Assembly: GCF_046159835.1 (NCBI RefSeq) | Contig: NZ_JBJXCY010000001.1 | Span: 1,054,001 to 1,118,000 of the forward strand | DNA: 64,000 nucleotides | Direction: 5' to 3' | DNA from: JACKJK01 sp046159835 | GTDB lineage: Bacteria; Pseudomonadota; Alphaproteobacteria; Rhizobiales; Tepidamorphaceae | Shown: in pieces, positions 1 through 8,615 of the stretch | Layout of the letters: every line of letters starts with the position of its first letter | Numbering within the stretch: position 1 is the stretch's first letter | The notes under the pieces: generated by a model | Database searches by the model: none | What the model saw: the letters and a program-made list of their open reading frames with translations, nothing else | What the model was told of the DNA's origin: nothing | Position numbers and translations under genes: made by a program

Positions 1-295
1 CCGCATGCCGATCGTCCGCCGCAAAGGTAAAGTTCTAGCGACCTAAAAAGAGTAGCATTTTCAGAACTTTGTAGAAGTGTACCTATTGAGCGCAGGCAAC
101 AGCCCTGGAGAATATCGGCCCCGAGAGACCGTTTTCGGGCCACATGGCGGCGGGGTCGGTGCGCAGCCCCTCCCGCATAACCCTCCAAAACAACGGAATA
201 ATCCGGCCGCAGCCGGATCGGGAGAACGCTTTCGCGAGGGCAAGTGGCGGATGGGACGGGATTCTATGTTGATCATTCCGCAGGTGCCACTCTCA
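1..295. other. Left window edge, no confident gene
   Basis: This stretch lies beyond the stop of the first DUF5681 gene. On the plus strand a short open frame reads to a TAA at 44-46 and could be the last residues of a gene that begins outside the window, but nothing identifies it. Open frames further in (from 77) have no recognisable protein and overlap the DUF5681 gene on the other strand, so I do not call them. The only structured item is a hairpin at 201-218. Confidence 0.4.
201..218 (-). terminator. Possible terminator of the DUF5681/methyltransferase operon
   Basis: A perfect 7-bp inverted repeat (ATCCGGC / GCCGGAT) with a 4-base loop. Read on the minus strand it is followed by a T-rich but interrupted stretch. 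It lies about 80 bases past the stop of the last gene of the minus-strand operon, where a terminator is expected. The stem is short and there is no clean U-tract, so this is tentative. Confidence 0.3.
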
Positions 296-862
296 TCACC
301 GCACCTCCCACCAATCCGGCCACTTCACCTTCCACGGCGTCCGGGTGGATTGTCGCACGATCTGCTGCTCTTCGTTGGAGAGGCGACGCTCGCCCAGGCG
401 GGCAAGTGCGGCTTCGACCAGCCAGGGTTCGATGACCACGCGGGCTGTGTCGCGGAAGCGATCGAGCCGGCGCGTCATGCGCAGGGTTTCAAGTTCGGAG
501 CCAACGGCACCGCCTAACCCGATCGACCTGATCTCGATAACGACGTCCTCCGGACCATCGCCGCGCCTGCGGGCGCGGGCATCCTCGATTGCCTTGAGGG
601 CAGCGCGCGCCGAGGCGTTGTCGCCTTCCAGACCCTTCCTCGCAATCTGCAACAGGAAGGCTTCTGCGGCGGAGACGCGCCGTTCGACGCCGTCCTCCCG
701 GATAGTAACCGTCTGGCCGAGCACGGACTCGTAGGGCAGCGTCTTGTGGCTTCCCTTTGGACGGCCGCGCGGATTGCCGCTCTTGCCCTTCTGGAAGCGA
801 GTCGACAAGGGCGGATTGCGATAGCCGGTCCCGGACCTGGTTGAGTGGTCCTGGTCGCTCAT
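296..862 (-). CDS. DUF5681 domain protein (first copy)
   Basis: 188 residues. The N-terminal quarter carries the hallmark of the DUF5681 family, FQKGKSGNPRGRPKG at residues 23-37; its GRPKG core resembles an AT-hook, so DNA binding is a reasonable guess. The rest looks helical and charged. The start ATG overlaps the stop of the upstream DUF5681 gene by 4 bases, so the two are probably translationally coupled in one operon with the ParB-methyltransferase gene. Members of this family commonly sit in phage-like or recombinase-bearing islands beside such methyltransferases. The biochemical role is unknown. Confidence 0.8.
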   Translation of the reverse strand: MSDQDHSTRSGTGYRNPPLSTRFQKGKSGNPRGRPKGSHKTLPYESVLGQTVTIREDGVERRVSAAEAFLLQIARKGLEGDNASARAALKAIEDARARRRGDGPEDVVIEIRSIGLGGAVGSELETLRMTRRLDRFRDTARVVIEPWLVEAALARLGERRLSNEEQQIVRQSTRTPWKVKWPDWWEVR

Positions 863-1428
863 CGGTCATGCCCCCTTGGCCAGCGGATGGAATCCGCATC
901 CCGCGTTGCCGTCCTGACCCTGCGGACTTCTTCGGAGCTCAGCTTCTCGACACCGTGCCGGCGAGAGAGCGCGGTCTGCACCGCCCATGCCTCGATCAGC
1001 ATCCGCTCCGGAGAGCCGGGCGGGTTGGGTCGGTCCGTGTCGGCTGTGATCACGCCCAGTATCCGAAGCGCTTCGTCCGCGGTTCGCGGCGACTTGCACT
1101 CGGTCATGATCCTGACATTGGCGGTCGGCTTCTTGCCCGGCCGGTTGTCGCGTGCCTGTTCCTGCTTCTCGATCATCTTCAGGATCTGACGCTGCGCCAG
1201 ACGGCTTCCGGACAAGGCACTCTGATAGGTCTTCCACTGCAGAGCCTCTTCGACAGTGAGGTCGCGCGGCACCCCGTCATGGGTGACGGTCAGGGTCTTG
1301 TCGAGCACGATGTCGAAGGCGGACTTCTGCCGGGCCGGTGCCTGCTTGCGCGGCCGCCCGTTGGGATTGCCGCTCTGGCCCTTGCGGAAGCGGGAATGGA
1401 GCGGCGGTGTGCCGCCACCCCCGCTCAT
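859..1428 (-). CDS. DUF5681 domain protein (second, divergent copy)
   Basis: 189 residues, starting at the ATG at 1428. FRKGQSGNPNGRPRK at residues 14-28 matches the DUF5681 signature, and its GRPRK core is again AT-hook-like. It is a paralogue of the downstream neighbour: same motif position, same length, similar C-terminal helical region ending near an SxEE...R pattern, but clearly diverged, so the duplication is old. The start overlaps the methyltransferase stop (ATGA) and the stop overlaps the next start. A longer frame runs upstream into the methyltransferase gene, but the conserved motif and the ATGA overlap favour this start. Function unknown. Confidence 0.8.
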   Translation of the reverse strand: MSGGGGTPPLHSRFRKGQSGNPNGRPRKQAPARQKSAFDIVLDKTLTVTHDGVPRDLTVEEALQWKTYQSALSGSRLAQRQILKMIEKQEQARDNRPGKKPTANVRIMTECKSPRTADEALRILGVITADTDRPNPPGSPERMLIEAWAVQTALSRRHGVEKLSSEEVRRVRTATRDADSIRWPRGHDR

Positions 1429-2702
1429 GACCGTACTCCGGTCTCGAGTTCGGGTTCCTGACCCGTCAGGGCCGACCAGCGTGCGATCGCTACATCGACA
1501 TAGGCCGGATCGATATCGAGGCCGCGGAAGCAGCGTCCGGCGCGCTCGCAGGCGATGAGCGTCGTTCCCGAGCCTGAGAAGATGTCGAGGACGAGATCCT
1601 TGCGCCGGGTCACGTCCTGTATGGCGTCGGCAACCATCGCGACGGGTTTGACGGTCGGATGCAGGGCCAGATCCTGGTGCCGGCTGCCGGCCAGCGAGTT
1701 GACCGATGGATAGTCCCATACATTTGTCCGGTTGCGGCCGTGGCGTCCGAGTTCGACGGTGTTGAGATGCTGGCCGCTGCCGACCCGGTAGACGAAGACG
1801 AGCTCATGCTTGGAACGGTAGAGCGATCCCATGCCCGCGTTGGACTTGTTCCAGACGCACAGGTTGAGCAGATCGCCGTAAATGCCTGATCCGACTCCGC
1901 TCACATCATTCATGTGCCGCCAGTCCATGCAGACGAAGTGGACCGCGCCATCGCGCGAGATCGCAATGCAGGCGCCAAGCGTCTCGGTGAGGAACGTGCG
2001 GAAGTCCGCTTCGCTCATCTCGCCTGATGCCATGGCGAACTCCCGGTGGCGGCCCCTGGCGTTGACGAAGCCGTTGATCGGGACGTTGTAGGGCGGGTCG
2101 AGGAAGGCCGCGTCGATCCTTGCTCCATCTCCGATGACGGTCTTGAGGAAGGTTGTATCCCTTCCGTCACCACAGCCGATGCGATGATCGCCGAGGATCC
2201 AGATATCGCCAGGCTTCGTGCGGGGCTCGGCGGGCACTTCGGGAATGACCTCGTCGTCCGGGTCATCCGGCCCCTTGAGGATGACGTCGATCTCACCGGT
2301 CGAGAAGCCGGTGAGCGAGAGGTCGAACTCGATGTCGAGGCCGGAGAGATCGCCAAGTTCCAGCCTGAGCAGTTCGAGATCCCAGCCGGCACCGAGAGCG
2401 ATCTTGTTGTCGGCAATGCGCAGCGCGCGGACCTGAGCATCGCTCAGTCCTGTCAGGGTGACGGTCGGCACTTCGTCGAGACCGAGCATCTTCGCGGCAA
2501 GCAGTCGACCATGACCGGCGATCACGCCGCCATCGGGGTCGGTGAGTATCGGATTGGTGAAGCCGAAGGACCGGATCGAGGCGGCGATCTGGTCGATCTG
2601 CTTCTTGGGATGCGTGCGTGCATTGCGCGGATCGGGCTTCAACTCGCCCAAGGGTCGGTAGGTGATGGCAAGCGGCGTGGTCCGGGGGGAGACCGCGGTC
2701 AT
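1425..2702 (-). CDS. ParB-like N-terminal domain plus beta-class DNA methyltransferase
   Basis: 425 residues. Residues about 12-110 are a ParB/Srx-like (IbrB-type) domain with the GHGRL box near 63-67. The remainder is a DNA amino-methyltransferase: DPPY (motif IV) at about 202-205 comes before the SAM-binding DIFSGSGTT (motif I) at about 373-381, the order of beta-class N6-adenine/N4-cytosine enzymes. It therefore probably methylates DNA; the target sequence cannot be read. No restriction endonuclease is adjacent, so it is an orphan here. The ATG at 2702 has AGGAGA upstream; the frame stays open further but without a better start. It is first in an operon with the two DUF5681 genes. Confidence 0.9.
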   Translation of the reverse strand: MTAVSPRTTPLAITYRPLGELKPDPRNARTHPKKQIDQIAASIRSFGFTNPILTDPDGGVIAGHGRLLAAKMLGLDEVPTVTLTGLSDAQVRALRIADNKIALGAGWDLELLRLELGDLSGLDIEFDLSLTGFSTGEIDVILKGPDDPDDEVIPEVPAEPRTKPGDIWILGDHRIGCGDGRDTTFLKTVIGDGARIDAAFLDPPYNVPINGFVNARGRHREFAMASGEMSEADFRTFLTETLGACIAISRDGAVHFVCMDWRHMNDVSGVGSGIYGDLLNLCVWNKSNAGMGSLYRSKHELVFVYRVGSGQHLNTVELGRHGRNRTNVWDYPSVNSLAGSRHQDLALHPTVKPVAMVADAIQDVTRRKDLVLDIFSGSGTTLIACERAGRCFRGLDIDPAYVDVAIARWSALTGQEPELETGVRS

Positions 2703-2916
2703 GGTGTGTTCTCCTGTGTCAACGGAACAATGCAGGAACACTACCAGATTTGCCGTCAGGTCAACAGCTGAATGGCAACATCTTGTGGTTGGACGCAATA
2801 CAGTGGGGATAAGTCTGGACTTCGCCCCGGATCGGAGCATTGCTGGTGGCCGAGCCCGGTCCACGGGCCTGTCCCGGTAGCGGCGGATGATCGCCGCAAA
2901 CAACCGGAGACAAGAC
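2703..2916. promoter_or_regulatory. Divergent control region of the recombinase cassette
   Basis: The 214-base gap separates the minus-strand methyltransferase operon from the plus-strand DUF3489-DUF2924-recombinase operon and must hold both promoters. It is less GC-rich than the flanking genes around 2740-2820. I do not see a strong consensus sigma-70 pair on either strand. Confidence 0.45.
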
Positions 2917-3255
2917 ATGACCAGCACGAAGACAGATCGCACCAAGAGCAAGGGCACGAGGACGGGCAAGCCGGCGAAACCCCGCGCGACCCGCCGCGCG
3001 TCGGGCGCCACCAGCGCAACGGGCAAGTCCGGGACGGGTGAACCCCGCGTCACGCGGCTGGAGACGATCCTCTCGCTGCTGACGCGACCCGAAGGGGCCA
3101 GCATCGCCGAACTGGTGGAGGCGACCGGATGGCAGGCACATTCGGTCCGCGGCGCCATCGCCGGATCGCTGAAGAAGAAGGGGCATGCGGTCTCCTCGCA
3201 GAAGGTTGACGGCGTCCGCCGTTACACCGTCGAAGGCGAAGGGGGAGCAAAGTGA
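2917..3255 (+). CDS. DUF3489 domain protein
   Basis: 112 residues from the ATG at 2917, which has GGAGA about 7 bases upstream; a further ATG at 2887 lacks a ribosome-binding site. The N-terminal ~45 residues are Lys/Arg/Thr-rich and probably disordered. The C-terminal ~65 residues look like a small winged-helix domain of the DUF3489 type (TRLETILSLLTRPEGASI, then W-QAHSVRGAI and KKKGHAV). A DNA-binding or regulatory role for the recombinase operon is plausible but unproven. The stop overlaps the DUF2924 start by 4 bases. Confidence 0.8.
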   Translation: MTSTKTDRTKSKGTRTGKPAKPRATRRASGATSATGKSGTGEPRVTRLETILSLLTRPEGASIAELVEATGWQAHSVRGAIAGSLKKKGHAVSSQKVDGVRRYTVEGEGGAK

Positions 3256-3704
3256 TGGCGAATGCCATCTCCGGCGCGACTGCGAACCGGCCCACCCGGC
3301 ACATGGCCCACGTTCTGCCATCCGATCTCGACACACTCGACCTGGAGGGCCTGCGGGCCCTCTGGCAGGCGCGGTTCGGCCGGCCGCCGAAGCTGCGCTC
3401 GGTGGAACTGCTTCGGCTGATGCTGGCCTGGCGTCTTCAGGCGCCCGTCTATGGCGGGCTCGATCGGGAGACGGTGCGGATGCTGAAGCGAACCGGTCCC
3501 GTCATGGCCGAGGGGATGGAGCTTGGCACCGGTGCCCGCCTGCGGCGGCAATGGCAGGGCCGGGAGGTCGAGGTCATCGTCGAGGATGGCGGGTTCCGCT
3601 GGGACGGCAAGCTCTATCCGAGCCTGTCGGCTGCCGCCGCCGCGATCACCGGCACCCGCTGGAACGGCCCGCGCTTCTTCGGATTGCGCAAGGGTGCGTC
3701 ATGA
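3252..3704 (+). CDS. DUF2924 domain protein
   Basis: 150 residues of the DUF2924 family. Recognisable features are the LRALWQARFGRPP stretch near residue 37, LLRLMLAWRLQA near 55, and the C-terminal block ending in GTRWNGPRFFGLR, which resembles the small DNA-binding fold shared with bacteriophage-type proteins. The family regularly sits directly upstream of a serine recombinase, as here, and may assist or regulate it; no biochemical function is established that I can cite. It overlaps the previous gene and the recombinase by ATGA junctions, so the three are almost certainly co-translated. Confidence 0.85.
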   Translation: MMANAISGATANRPTRHMAHVLPSDLDTLDLEGLRALWQARFGRPPKLRSVELLRLMLAWRLQAPVYGGLDRETVRMLKRTGPVMAEGMELGTGARLRRQWQGREVEVIVEDGGFRWDGKLYPSLSAAAAAITGTRWNGPRFFGLRKGAS

Positions 3705-5290
3705 CCCGACCGCTGAAGCATTGTGCGCTCTATACCCGCAAGAGTTCGGAGGAGGGGCTTGATCAGGCCTTCAACAGTCTCGATGCCCAGCGTGAGGCCT
3801 GTGCGGCCTACGTGAAGAGCCAGGCCGGCGAGGGCTGGAGAGCTCTTGCCACGCACTATGGCGACGGCGGCATCTCCGGCGGCACGATGGAACGTCCAGC
3901 ATTGCAGCGGCTCCTCAGCGACATCGAGGCTGGCCGGGTGGATGTAGTCGTCGTCTATAAGATCGACCGGTTGACACGTTCGCTCGCCGACTTCGCCCGG
4001 ATGGTGGAACTGTTCGAGCGCCACCAAGTCAGCTTCGTGTCCGTCACTCAGTCCTTTAACACCACCTCCAGCATGGGGCGCCTGACCCTCAACGTGCTGC
4101 TGTCCTTTGCGCAGTTCGAACGCGAGGTCACGGGCGAGCGCATCCGCGACAAGATCGCGGCATCGAAGAAGAAGGGCATGTGGATGGGAGGCCGGGTGCC
4201 GCTTGGCTACGACCCCCCGTCTGCGAATGCGATCCGCGCGCTCGTCGTGAACGAGGCGGAGGCAGGGATCGTGCGAGGAATATTCAGGTCCTACCTAGAG
4301 CTCGGATCCGTGCCTGAAGTTCTGAAGCGGCTCGACCGGGAGGGCATCCGCTCCAAGGTGCATCGGACTGCCTCGGGCACGGTCTCCGGCGGACAGACCT
4401 TCAGCCGGGGCGCCCTGTTCCACCTGCTGAAGAACCGCACCTATCTGGGCGAGATCGTTCATGGCTCGGAGGTCCATCCCGGCCTGCACGAGCCGATCAT
4501 CGATCTGGGCCTATTCGAGGCGGTACAGGCGAAGCTGCAGGCCAACACCCGCCGCGGGGCGGGAAGCGGGGGCAGCGTTGCTCCCTGCATGCTCACGGGG
4601 CGGATATTCGACCATGGCGGCCGGCCCCTGACCCCGAGCTTTGCCTATGGCCGCAAGAAGAAGCTCTACCGATACTACGTCACGGCGCGATCCGCCTGCA
4701 GTGGTGACGAGGGCGCCGGCGATCAGACGCCCACGCGCATCCCGGCGAGTGCGATCGAGGCCCGCGTCGAACAGGTAATCGCACGCGTAGCGGGCAATCT
4801 TGCCGACGGCAGTGGACTTGCCGCGCTTGAGCGGCTCGAGGTGCACGGTGACCGGCTTCGGCTCTTCCTCAGTCCGGCATCGTCCATCGATGCGGTGAAC
4901 CTCGCCGACGGCGAACGCCTGATCCCCGATGCGCCCAACGCCTCCCGCGCGGTGATCGAAGTCCCGGCACAGATCCGAACGCGAGGGGGCCGGTCGAGCG
5001 TGGCAGGCGGGGAGGTGGCAACAAAGCCTGATCCCGTTCTGATCAATGCACTGCGCTGCGCCCATGCGATGATCGGGAAGGACCATGCCGGGATGCCGGT
5101 CCTGGAAGCTGCACCGGACACACCTTATCGCCGCAAGCTGGTTCGGCTCGCCTTCCTCGCACCGCCGATCCAATCCGCGATTCTCAACGGACGCCAGCTC
5201 GCCGGCCTGACCCTGACGAGGCTCATGGACAGCCCGATCCCGGCGGCCTGGGACGAGCAGATCGCGCTGTTCACAGGTGCCTCGATCTGA
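3701..5290 (+). CDS. Large serine recombinase
   Basis: 529 residues. The resolvase catalytic domain spans about 7-155, with the nucleophile Ser15 in YTRKSSEEG and the YKIDRLTRS block near 87. Next come a Recombinase domain (to about 290) with the FAQFEREVTGERIRDK helix, a zinc-ribbon-like region, and a C-terminal tail. Such enzymes integrate and excise mobile DNA. The length is full and no key residue is missing. Its last ~30 codons reappear, diverged, at 10615-10722. It is the last gene of the operon; the gap to the convergent next gene is only 37 bases. Confidence 0.93.
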   Translation: MTRPLKHCALYTRKSSEEGLDQAFNSLDAQREACAAYVKSQAGEGWRALATHYGDGGISGGTMERPALQRLLSDIEAGRVDVVVVYKIDRLTRSLADFARMVELFERHQVSFVSVTQSFNTTSSMGRLTLNVLLSFAQFEREVTGERIRDKIAASKKKGMWMGGRVPLGYDPPSANAIRALVVNEAEAGIVRGIFRSYLELGSVPEVLKRLDREGIRSKVHRTASGTVSGGQTFSRGALFHLLKNRTYLGEIVHGSEVHPGLHEPIIDLGLFEAVQAKLQANTRRGAGSGGSVAPCMLTGRIFDHGGRPLTPSFAYGRKKKLYRYYVTARSACSGDEGAGDQTPTRIPASAIEARVEQVIARVAGNLADGSGLAALERLEVHGDRLRLFLSPASSIDAVNLADGERLIPDAPNASRAVIEVPAQIRTRGGRSSVAGGEVATKPDPVLINALRCAHAMIGKDHAGMPVLEAAPDTPYRRKLVRLAFLAPPIQSAILNGRQLAGLTLTRLMDSPIPAAWDEQIALFTGASI

Positions 5291-5327
5291 GCCACGAATC
5301 GGTTCGGCAGATTTCCTTTCCGGAACA

Positions 5328-7169
5328 TCAGTGTGACTGGATCAGATCGGCATCCGCTATCTCGTTCAGTGGACTATCAATGACGCGAATGTTGGTTCGC
5401 CCTGCATCACATCTCACCACCAACAAGTGACCATCGATGACGTCTCGGCGGTCGACAACCTCTGCCCCCTGACCAAGCTCAACGGTTTGATGGGCTGGGA
5501 TGCGCAGGTAATATAGGCCGGGCGCGTCGGCATGGATTTCGACTGATCCGTCAGCGTGCAAGACGTTGACGGTTCGAGCGTTGAATTCATCCATCCGCGC
5601 GGCTGCTTCAGAAGTCGTCATGTATTCCAGCCATGGGAAGCCCTGTTCGACCTCGCCTAGCCAGTTTTCCAACTCCGTGAACAATCCAGGCAAGCCGGCA
5701 GCGTTGGTTGTCTTCCAAAGACGCTCGTCGGCGTTTCGGTAATAGCCACTGGATCCGCCCTCGTTTGGAATGTCGTAGATGTCGTCGGGGTGGACAAAGT
5801 GCGTCCAGCTTCCGGTCGCAGCCAGTTGCGAGAGCATCATCAGGCGTAGACGCGGTTCGAGAACGTATCCGAACGTGTTGCGGGGAAGGCAATTGAGGCT
5901 CGGCTCCCACGGTTCGGGGCCAAATTCACGATACTCCCCGAGGTCCGGATCGCCGATCAAGTTGAGACCGCAGATATCGGTGATCTCTGGAAAGGCCGAC
6001 GCGAGAACGCGCACGCGCTCGGCCTCGTACCAGTTGTTTGCGGGCACCCACGAGGACGGCAATGGCGCCGGCACACTGGAATCCCACAAGTCACGAGCGA
6101 GGCCCAGCTTGTAGCGCAGTGTCGGCAGATCGGGCCATCCATCAGCCGTCAGTGGCACATGGTTGTAGCCGTGAAAGCCGTATTCATCGTCAGGCTCGTT
6201 GTGACGAACGCGAGAGAACCGATCTTCGAGAACTTCACGTCCGGAAGCGGAAAGATCCGCTTTTTCAGCATGCTCCGGCCGATTGGCGTCGTCGTGATAG
6301 TTCATCACCACGTACCACGTGTATCGCAGCCTATATCGGCGCTTCAGCGCCATCATGTCCGTGTGCCACGCGTCGAAGAAGAACTCGTTCCAGGACTGCC
6401 CCGGGGTTTCGCGGCAGACGGGCTGGAGGACTGCGTCGGAAAGCGAAGTCGGGAAATCATCGACATGCACCATCCCGATGCCCGAAATGGCGCAAACGCT
6501 TGACGGTGATGCCGACAGGACAGATTGAACCAGCATGCCGCGCAGCACGCGGCTGAACATCACGTTCGTATTCCAGACAATAACGCGGCCGTCGCCAAAA
6601 CCATGCTGCCAGGCAATGGGCCGTCGCCAGCCGTCGCTTGCCAGTATCGTTGCACCTTCGGGCAGCTGTTCGGCATCGACTTCGAGCCGACTGTGATCGA
6701 CTTGCCAATCGCGTTGCGTGAGTTCGAGGCCGCCTAAACCGGGGAAAATCTCCGCGTCGAACGAAAGGCCCTCCGTCATGTGCGTACCCGGTCCGCGTCC
6801 CGACCCGGGTATGCCCAGAACGTCTGCCAGCGGCTCACACCAGCACCTGTAGGCGACGACTAGACCGCCACCGCCAAACACATGCTCTCGCAGTCGTTCC
6901 AGCCTCTCGAAGTCGACTTCCCAAATCCGTTCCGTGGCGATGACCAACGTTTGAAAGCCAGAGAGGGATGGCCATCCCCCTGTCAGTGCCAGATCAAGAA
7001 CCGCAAAAGCGAACTTGCTCGCCTGTAAGCCCATGCAGAGATTGTCCACGACCGGTGAGGCGTCGTCGTCATCGCCGTGACAAAGTACCAAAACCTGCTG
7101 CAGCTTAGTGATGCTCTCTGGTGGACCATACCAAAGCTCTTTCAGCGGTTGGGAGGGGTTGGGTGACAT
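5328..7169 (-). CDS. DUF2194-like protein with a polysaccharide-deacetylase-type core
   Basis: 613 residues from the ATG at 7169. Residues about 25-225 look like an alpha/beta domain. The middle carries HVDDFP (Asp237/Asp238), the FFDAWHTDMMALK helix near 264-276 and a HGYNH motif (His333, His337), a layout like the Asp-His-His metal site of carbohydrate esterases and of DUF2194/PelA-type exopolysaccharide proteins. The C-terminal ~80 residues look like a beta-sandwich. No signal peptide is visible. It is divergent from a family-4 glycosyltransferase, so a role in making or trimming a surface glycan fits. GC content looks lower than in the housekeeping genes. Family assignment is from memory of motifs. 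Confidence 0.6.
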   Translation of the reverse strand: MSPNPSQPLKELWYGPPESITKLQQVLVLCHGDDDDASPVVDNLCMGLQASKFAFAVLDLALTGGWPSLSGFQTLVIATERIWEVDFERLERLREHVFGGGGLVVAYRCWCEPLADVLGIPGSGRGPGTHMTEGLSFDAEIFPGLGGLELTQRDWQVDHSRLEVDAEQLPEGATILASDGWRRPIAWQHGFGDGRVIVWNTNVMFSRVLRGMLVQSVLSASPSSVCAISGIGMVHVDDFPTSLSDAVLQPVCRETPGQSWNEFFFDAWHTDMMALKRRYRLRYTWYVVMNYHDDANRPEHAEKADLSASGREVLEDRFSRVRHNEPDDEYGFHGYNHVPLTADGWPDLPTLRYKLGLARDLWDSSVPAPLPSSWVPANNWYEAERVRVLASAFPEITDICGLNLIGDPDLGEYREFGPEPWEPSLNCLPRNTFGYVLEPRLRLMMLSQLAATGSWTHFVHPDDIYDIPNEGGSSGYYRNADERLWKTTNAAGLPGLFTELENWLGEVEQGFPWLEYMTTSEAAARMDEFNARTVNVLHADGSVEIHADAPGLYYLRIPAHQTVELGQGAEVVDRRDVIDGHLLVVRCDAGRTNIRVIDSPLNEIADADLIQSH

Positions 7170-7358
7170 CGCTGGCCAGAACAGTGTTTCGATGAAAATC
7201 TCTTGGGCCGCCCGAAGAGGGCTTGATCGGCAGCTCCAACCTTTGCACTCATAGCGCGCAGAATGCCAACCCTGCCGCGCACCGCGGTCGCCAGGAGGCA
7301 CGTTTTGCGCGAGCAGGAACCAGACCGCCGGGTTGTCGGGGAAGAAGGGACGCAACCC
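7170..7358. promoter_or_regulatory. Divergent intergenic region of the glycan cargo
   Basis: 189 bases between the DUF2194-like gene and the glycosyltransferase if both use the starts chosen here. Both frames remain open further back and would overlap each other, but those extensions do not resemble the families. No clear promoter consensus is seen. Confidence 0.35.
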
Positions 7359-8441
7359 TTGCGCGTGCTACTTTGCCCGGACAAGCCGGACTGGTCGTTC
7401 GACAATATCGCCAACAACATCATTCGCCATGCCGGCCCGCATAACGTCAGCAAGCTCTATATGGCGGACGTCCTGGGGAAGGGCAGCGAACGTCTGTTCT
7501 TTGAAACGATTTTTCTCAATCGCATAGACATCTGCCATGTGTTCTGGCGCGAAGACCTGTTTCACATGCTGAACCCCTTCACGATCGCAACCGCAGCTTG
7601 GCAGTTGGGTCTTGAATACGAGACCCTTGTCAGGGGCCTTAACGGCTGCGCCTTCACAAGCTCAATCTACGATCACCTGTTCATCTCACCCGACGATCTG
7701 CGAGAACGGCAGGCGAGCTTTGCGATGATGGACGCCTACACGGTCTGTTCAGAGAAGCTGGAAGCCATTTACGCTGCTCAACCCAGCATCCCCGCACCCG
7801 ACGCAGTCATTCCAGACGGCGTCGACATCGACCACTTTTCACCGCGTCCGGATGGCGCGCGTGGTCATGCTCCCTATTCGATCGGGTGGGTCGGAAACAG
7901 TGCTTGGGGAAAGCAATCGCAAGGCTATGACGTAAAGGGCTATCACCGGCTGTTCGATCCCATGATCAAGGAATTGGAGAGCCGAGGACTGGAGGTATCG
8001 CGAAAGATCGCAGATCCGGAAATCCAGCATATCCCGTTCGCTGCCATGCCAAATTTCTATCGCGACCTAGACGTCTTCGTTTGTACGTCAGCTATGGAGG
8101 GCACGCCCAATCCCGTACTTGAGGCCATGGCGTGCGGCGTTCCAGTCGTGTCGACGGACGTTGGGATCGTTCCCCAAGCGTTTGGAGATCTACAGAAACG
8201 GTTCATGCTGAAAAATGCCGAACCTGGCTCGTTGGCTGACGCGGTCAGTGAACTCGTCTCCAACACGAGCCTTCGTGATGCGATCAGCGTCGAGAACCGG
8301 TCAAGGATGGCGGACTGGACCTGGGAGGCGCGTGGTCTGGAATGGTGGCCCTTCTTCCAGTCCGCTTTGCGAACTGCAACCGCGACTCGAAATGCGACGC
8401 GACGAGAGAGCTACCTGCTGTCGCAAGCGGCGATTCTCTGA
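7359..8441 (+). CDS. Family-4 glycosyltransferase (TTG start)
   Basis: 360 residues if translation begins at the TTG at 7359. That codon is preceded by GAAGAAGGGA with an 8-base spacer and opens the conserved beta-strand LRVLLCPDKPDW; an ATG at 7263 would add 32 residues unlike the family. The C-terminal half holds the GT4 nucleotide-sugar site, EGTPNPVLEAMACGVPVVST, and a helical clamp. The enzyme should be a retaining transferase building a glycan on the cytoplasmic side. It probably works with the divergent DUF2194-like protein, a pairing that recalls Pel-like loci. Donor and acceptor sugars are unknown. Confidence 0.82.
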   Translation: MRVLLCPDKPDWSFDNIANNIIRHAGPHNVSKLYMADVLGKGSERLFFETIFLNRIDICHVFWREDLFHMLNPFTIATAAWQLGLEYETLVRGLNGCAFTSSIYDHLFISPDDLRERQASFAMMDAYTVCSEKLEAIYAAQPSIPAPDAVIPDGVDIDHFSPRPDGARGHAPYSIGWVGNSAWGKQSQGYDVKGYHRLFDPMIKELESRGLEVSRKIADPEIQHIPFAAMPNFYRDLDVFVCTSAMEGTPNPVLEAMACGVPVVSTDVGIVPQAFGDLQKRFMLKNAEPGSLADAVSELVSNTSLRDAISVENRSRMADWTWEARGLEWWPFFQSALRTATATRNATRRESYLLSQAAIL

Positions 8442-8506
8442 CCAATCCCGGATCCGTTCGCACACCCGACTGTCCGCAATTGTCGTTTCGTTAATGAAAA
8501 GCTAAT

Positions 8507-8534
8507 TTGACCTTGCGGAATTTACAAATATTGT
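8507..8534 (+). promoter_or_regulatory. Sigma-70-type promoter
   Basis: TTGACC (8507-8512) and TATTGT (8529-8534) are separated by 16 bases in a locally AT-rich stretch. Transcription would begin near 8541 and leave a leader of about 75 bases before the start at 8616. Confidence 0.55.
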
Positions 8535-8615
8535 AGCGGTCAGTACCGGTCTGCGCCTTACTGGATCCTTCGTTTGGTCGCAGCCGCTGGACAGTTCCTG
8601 CAAGGAGTAGCGTCA

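Noticed and set aside
1425..2702. Complete restriction-modification system
   Set aside because: No nuclease-like gene lies beside the methyltransferase; the neighbours are DUF5681 proteins.
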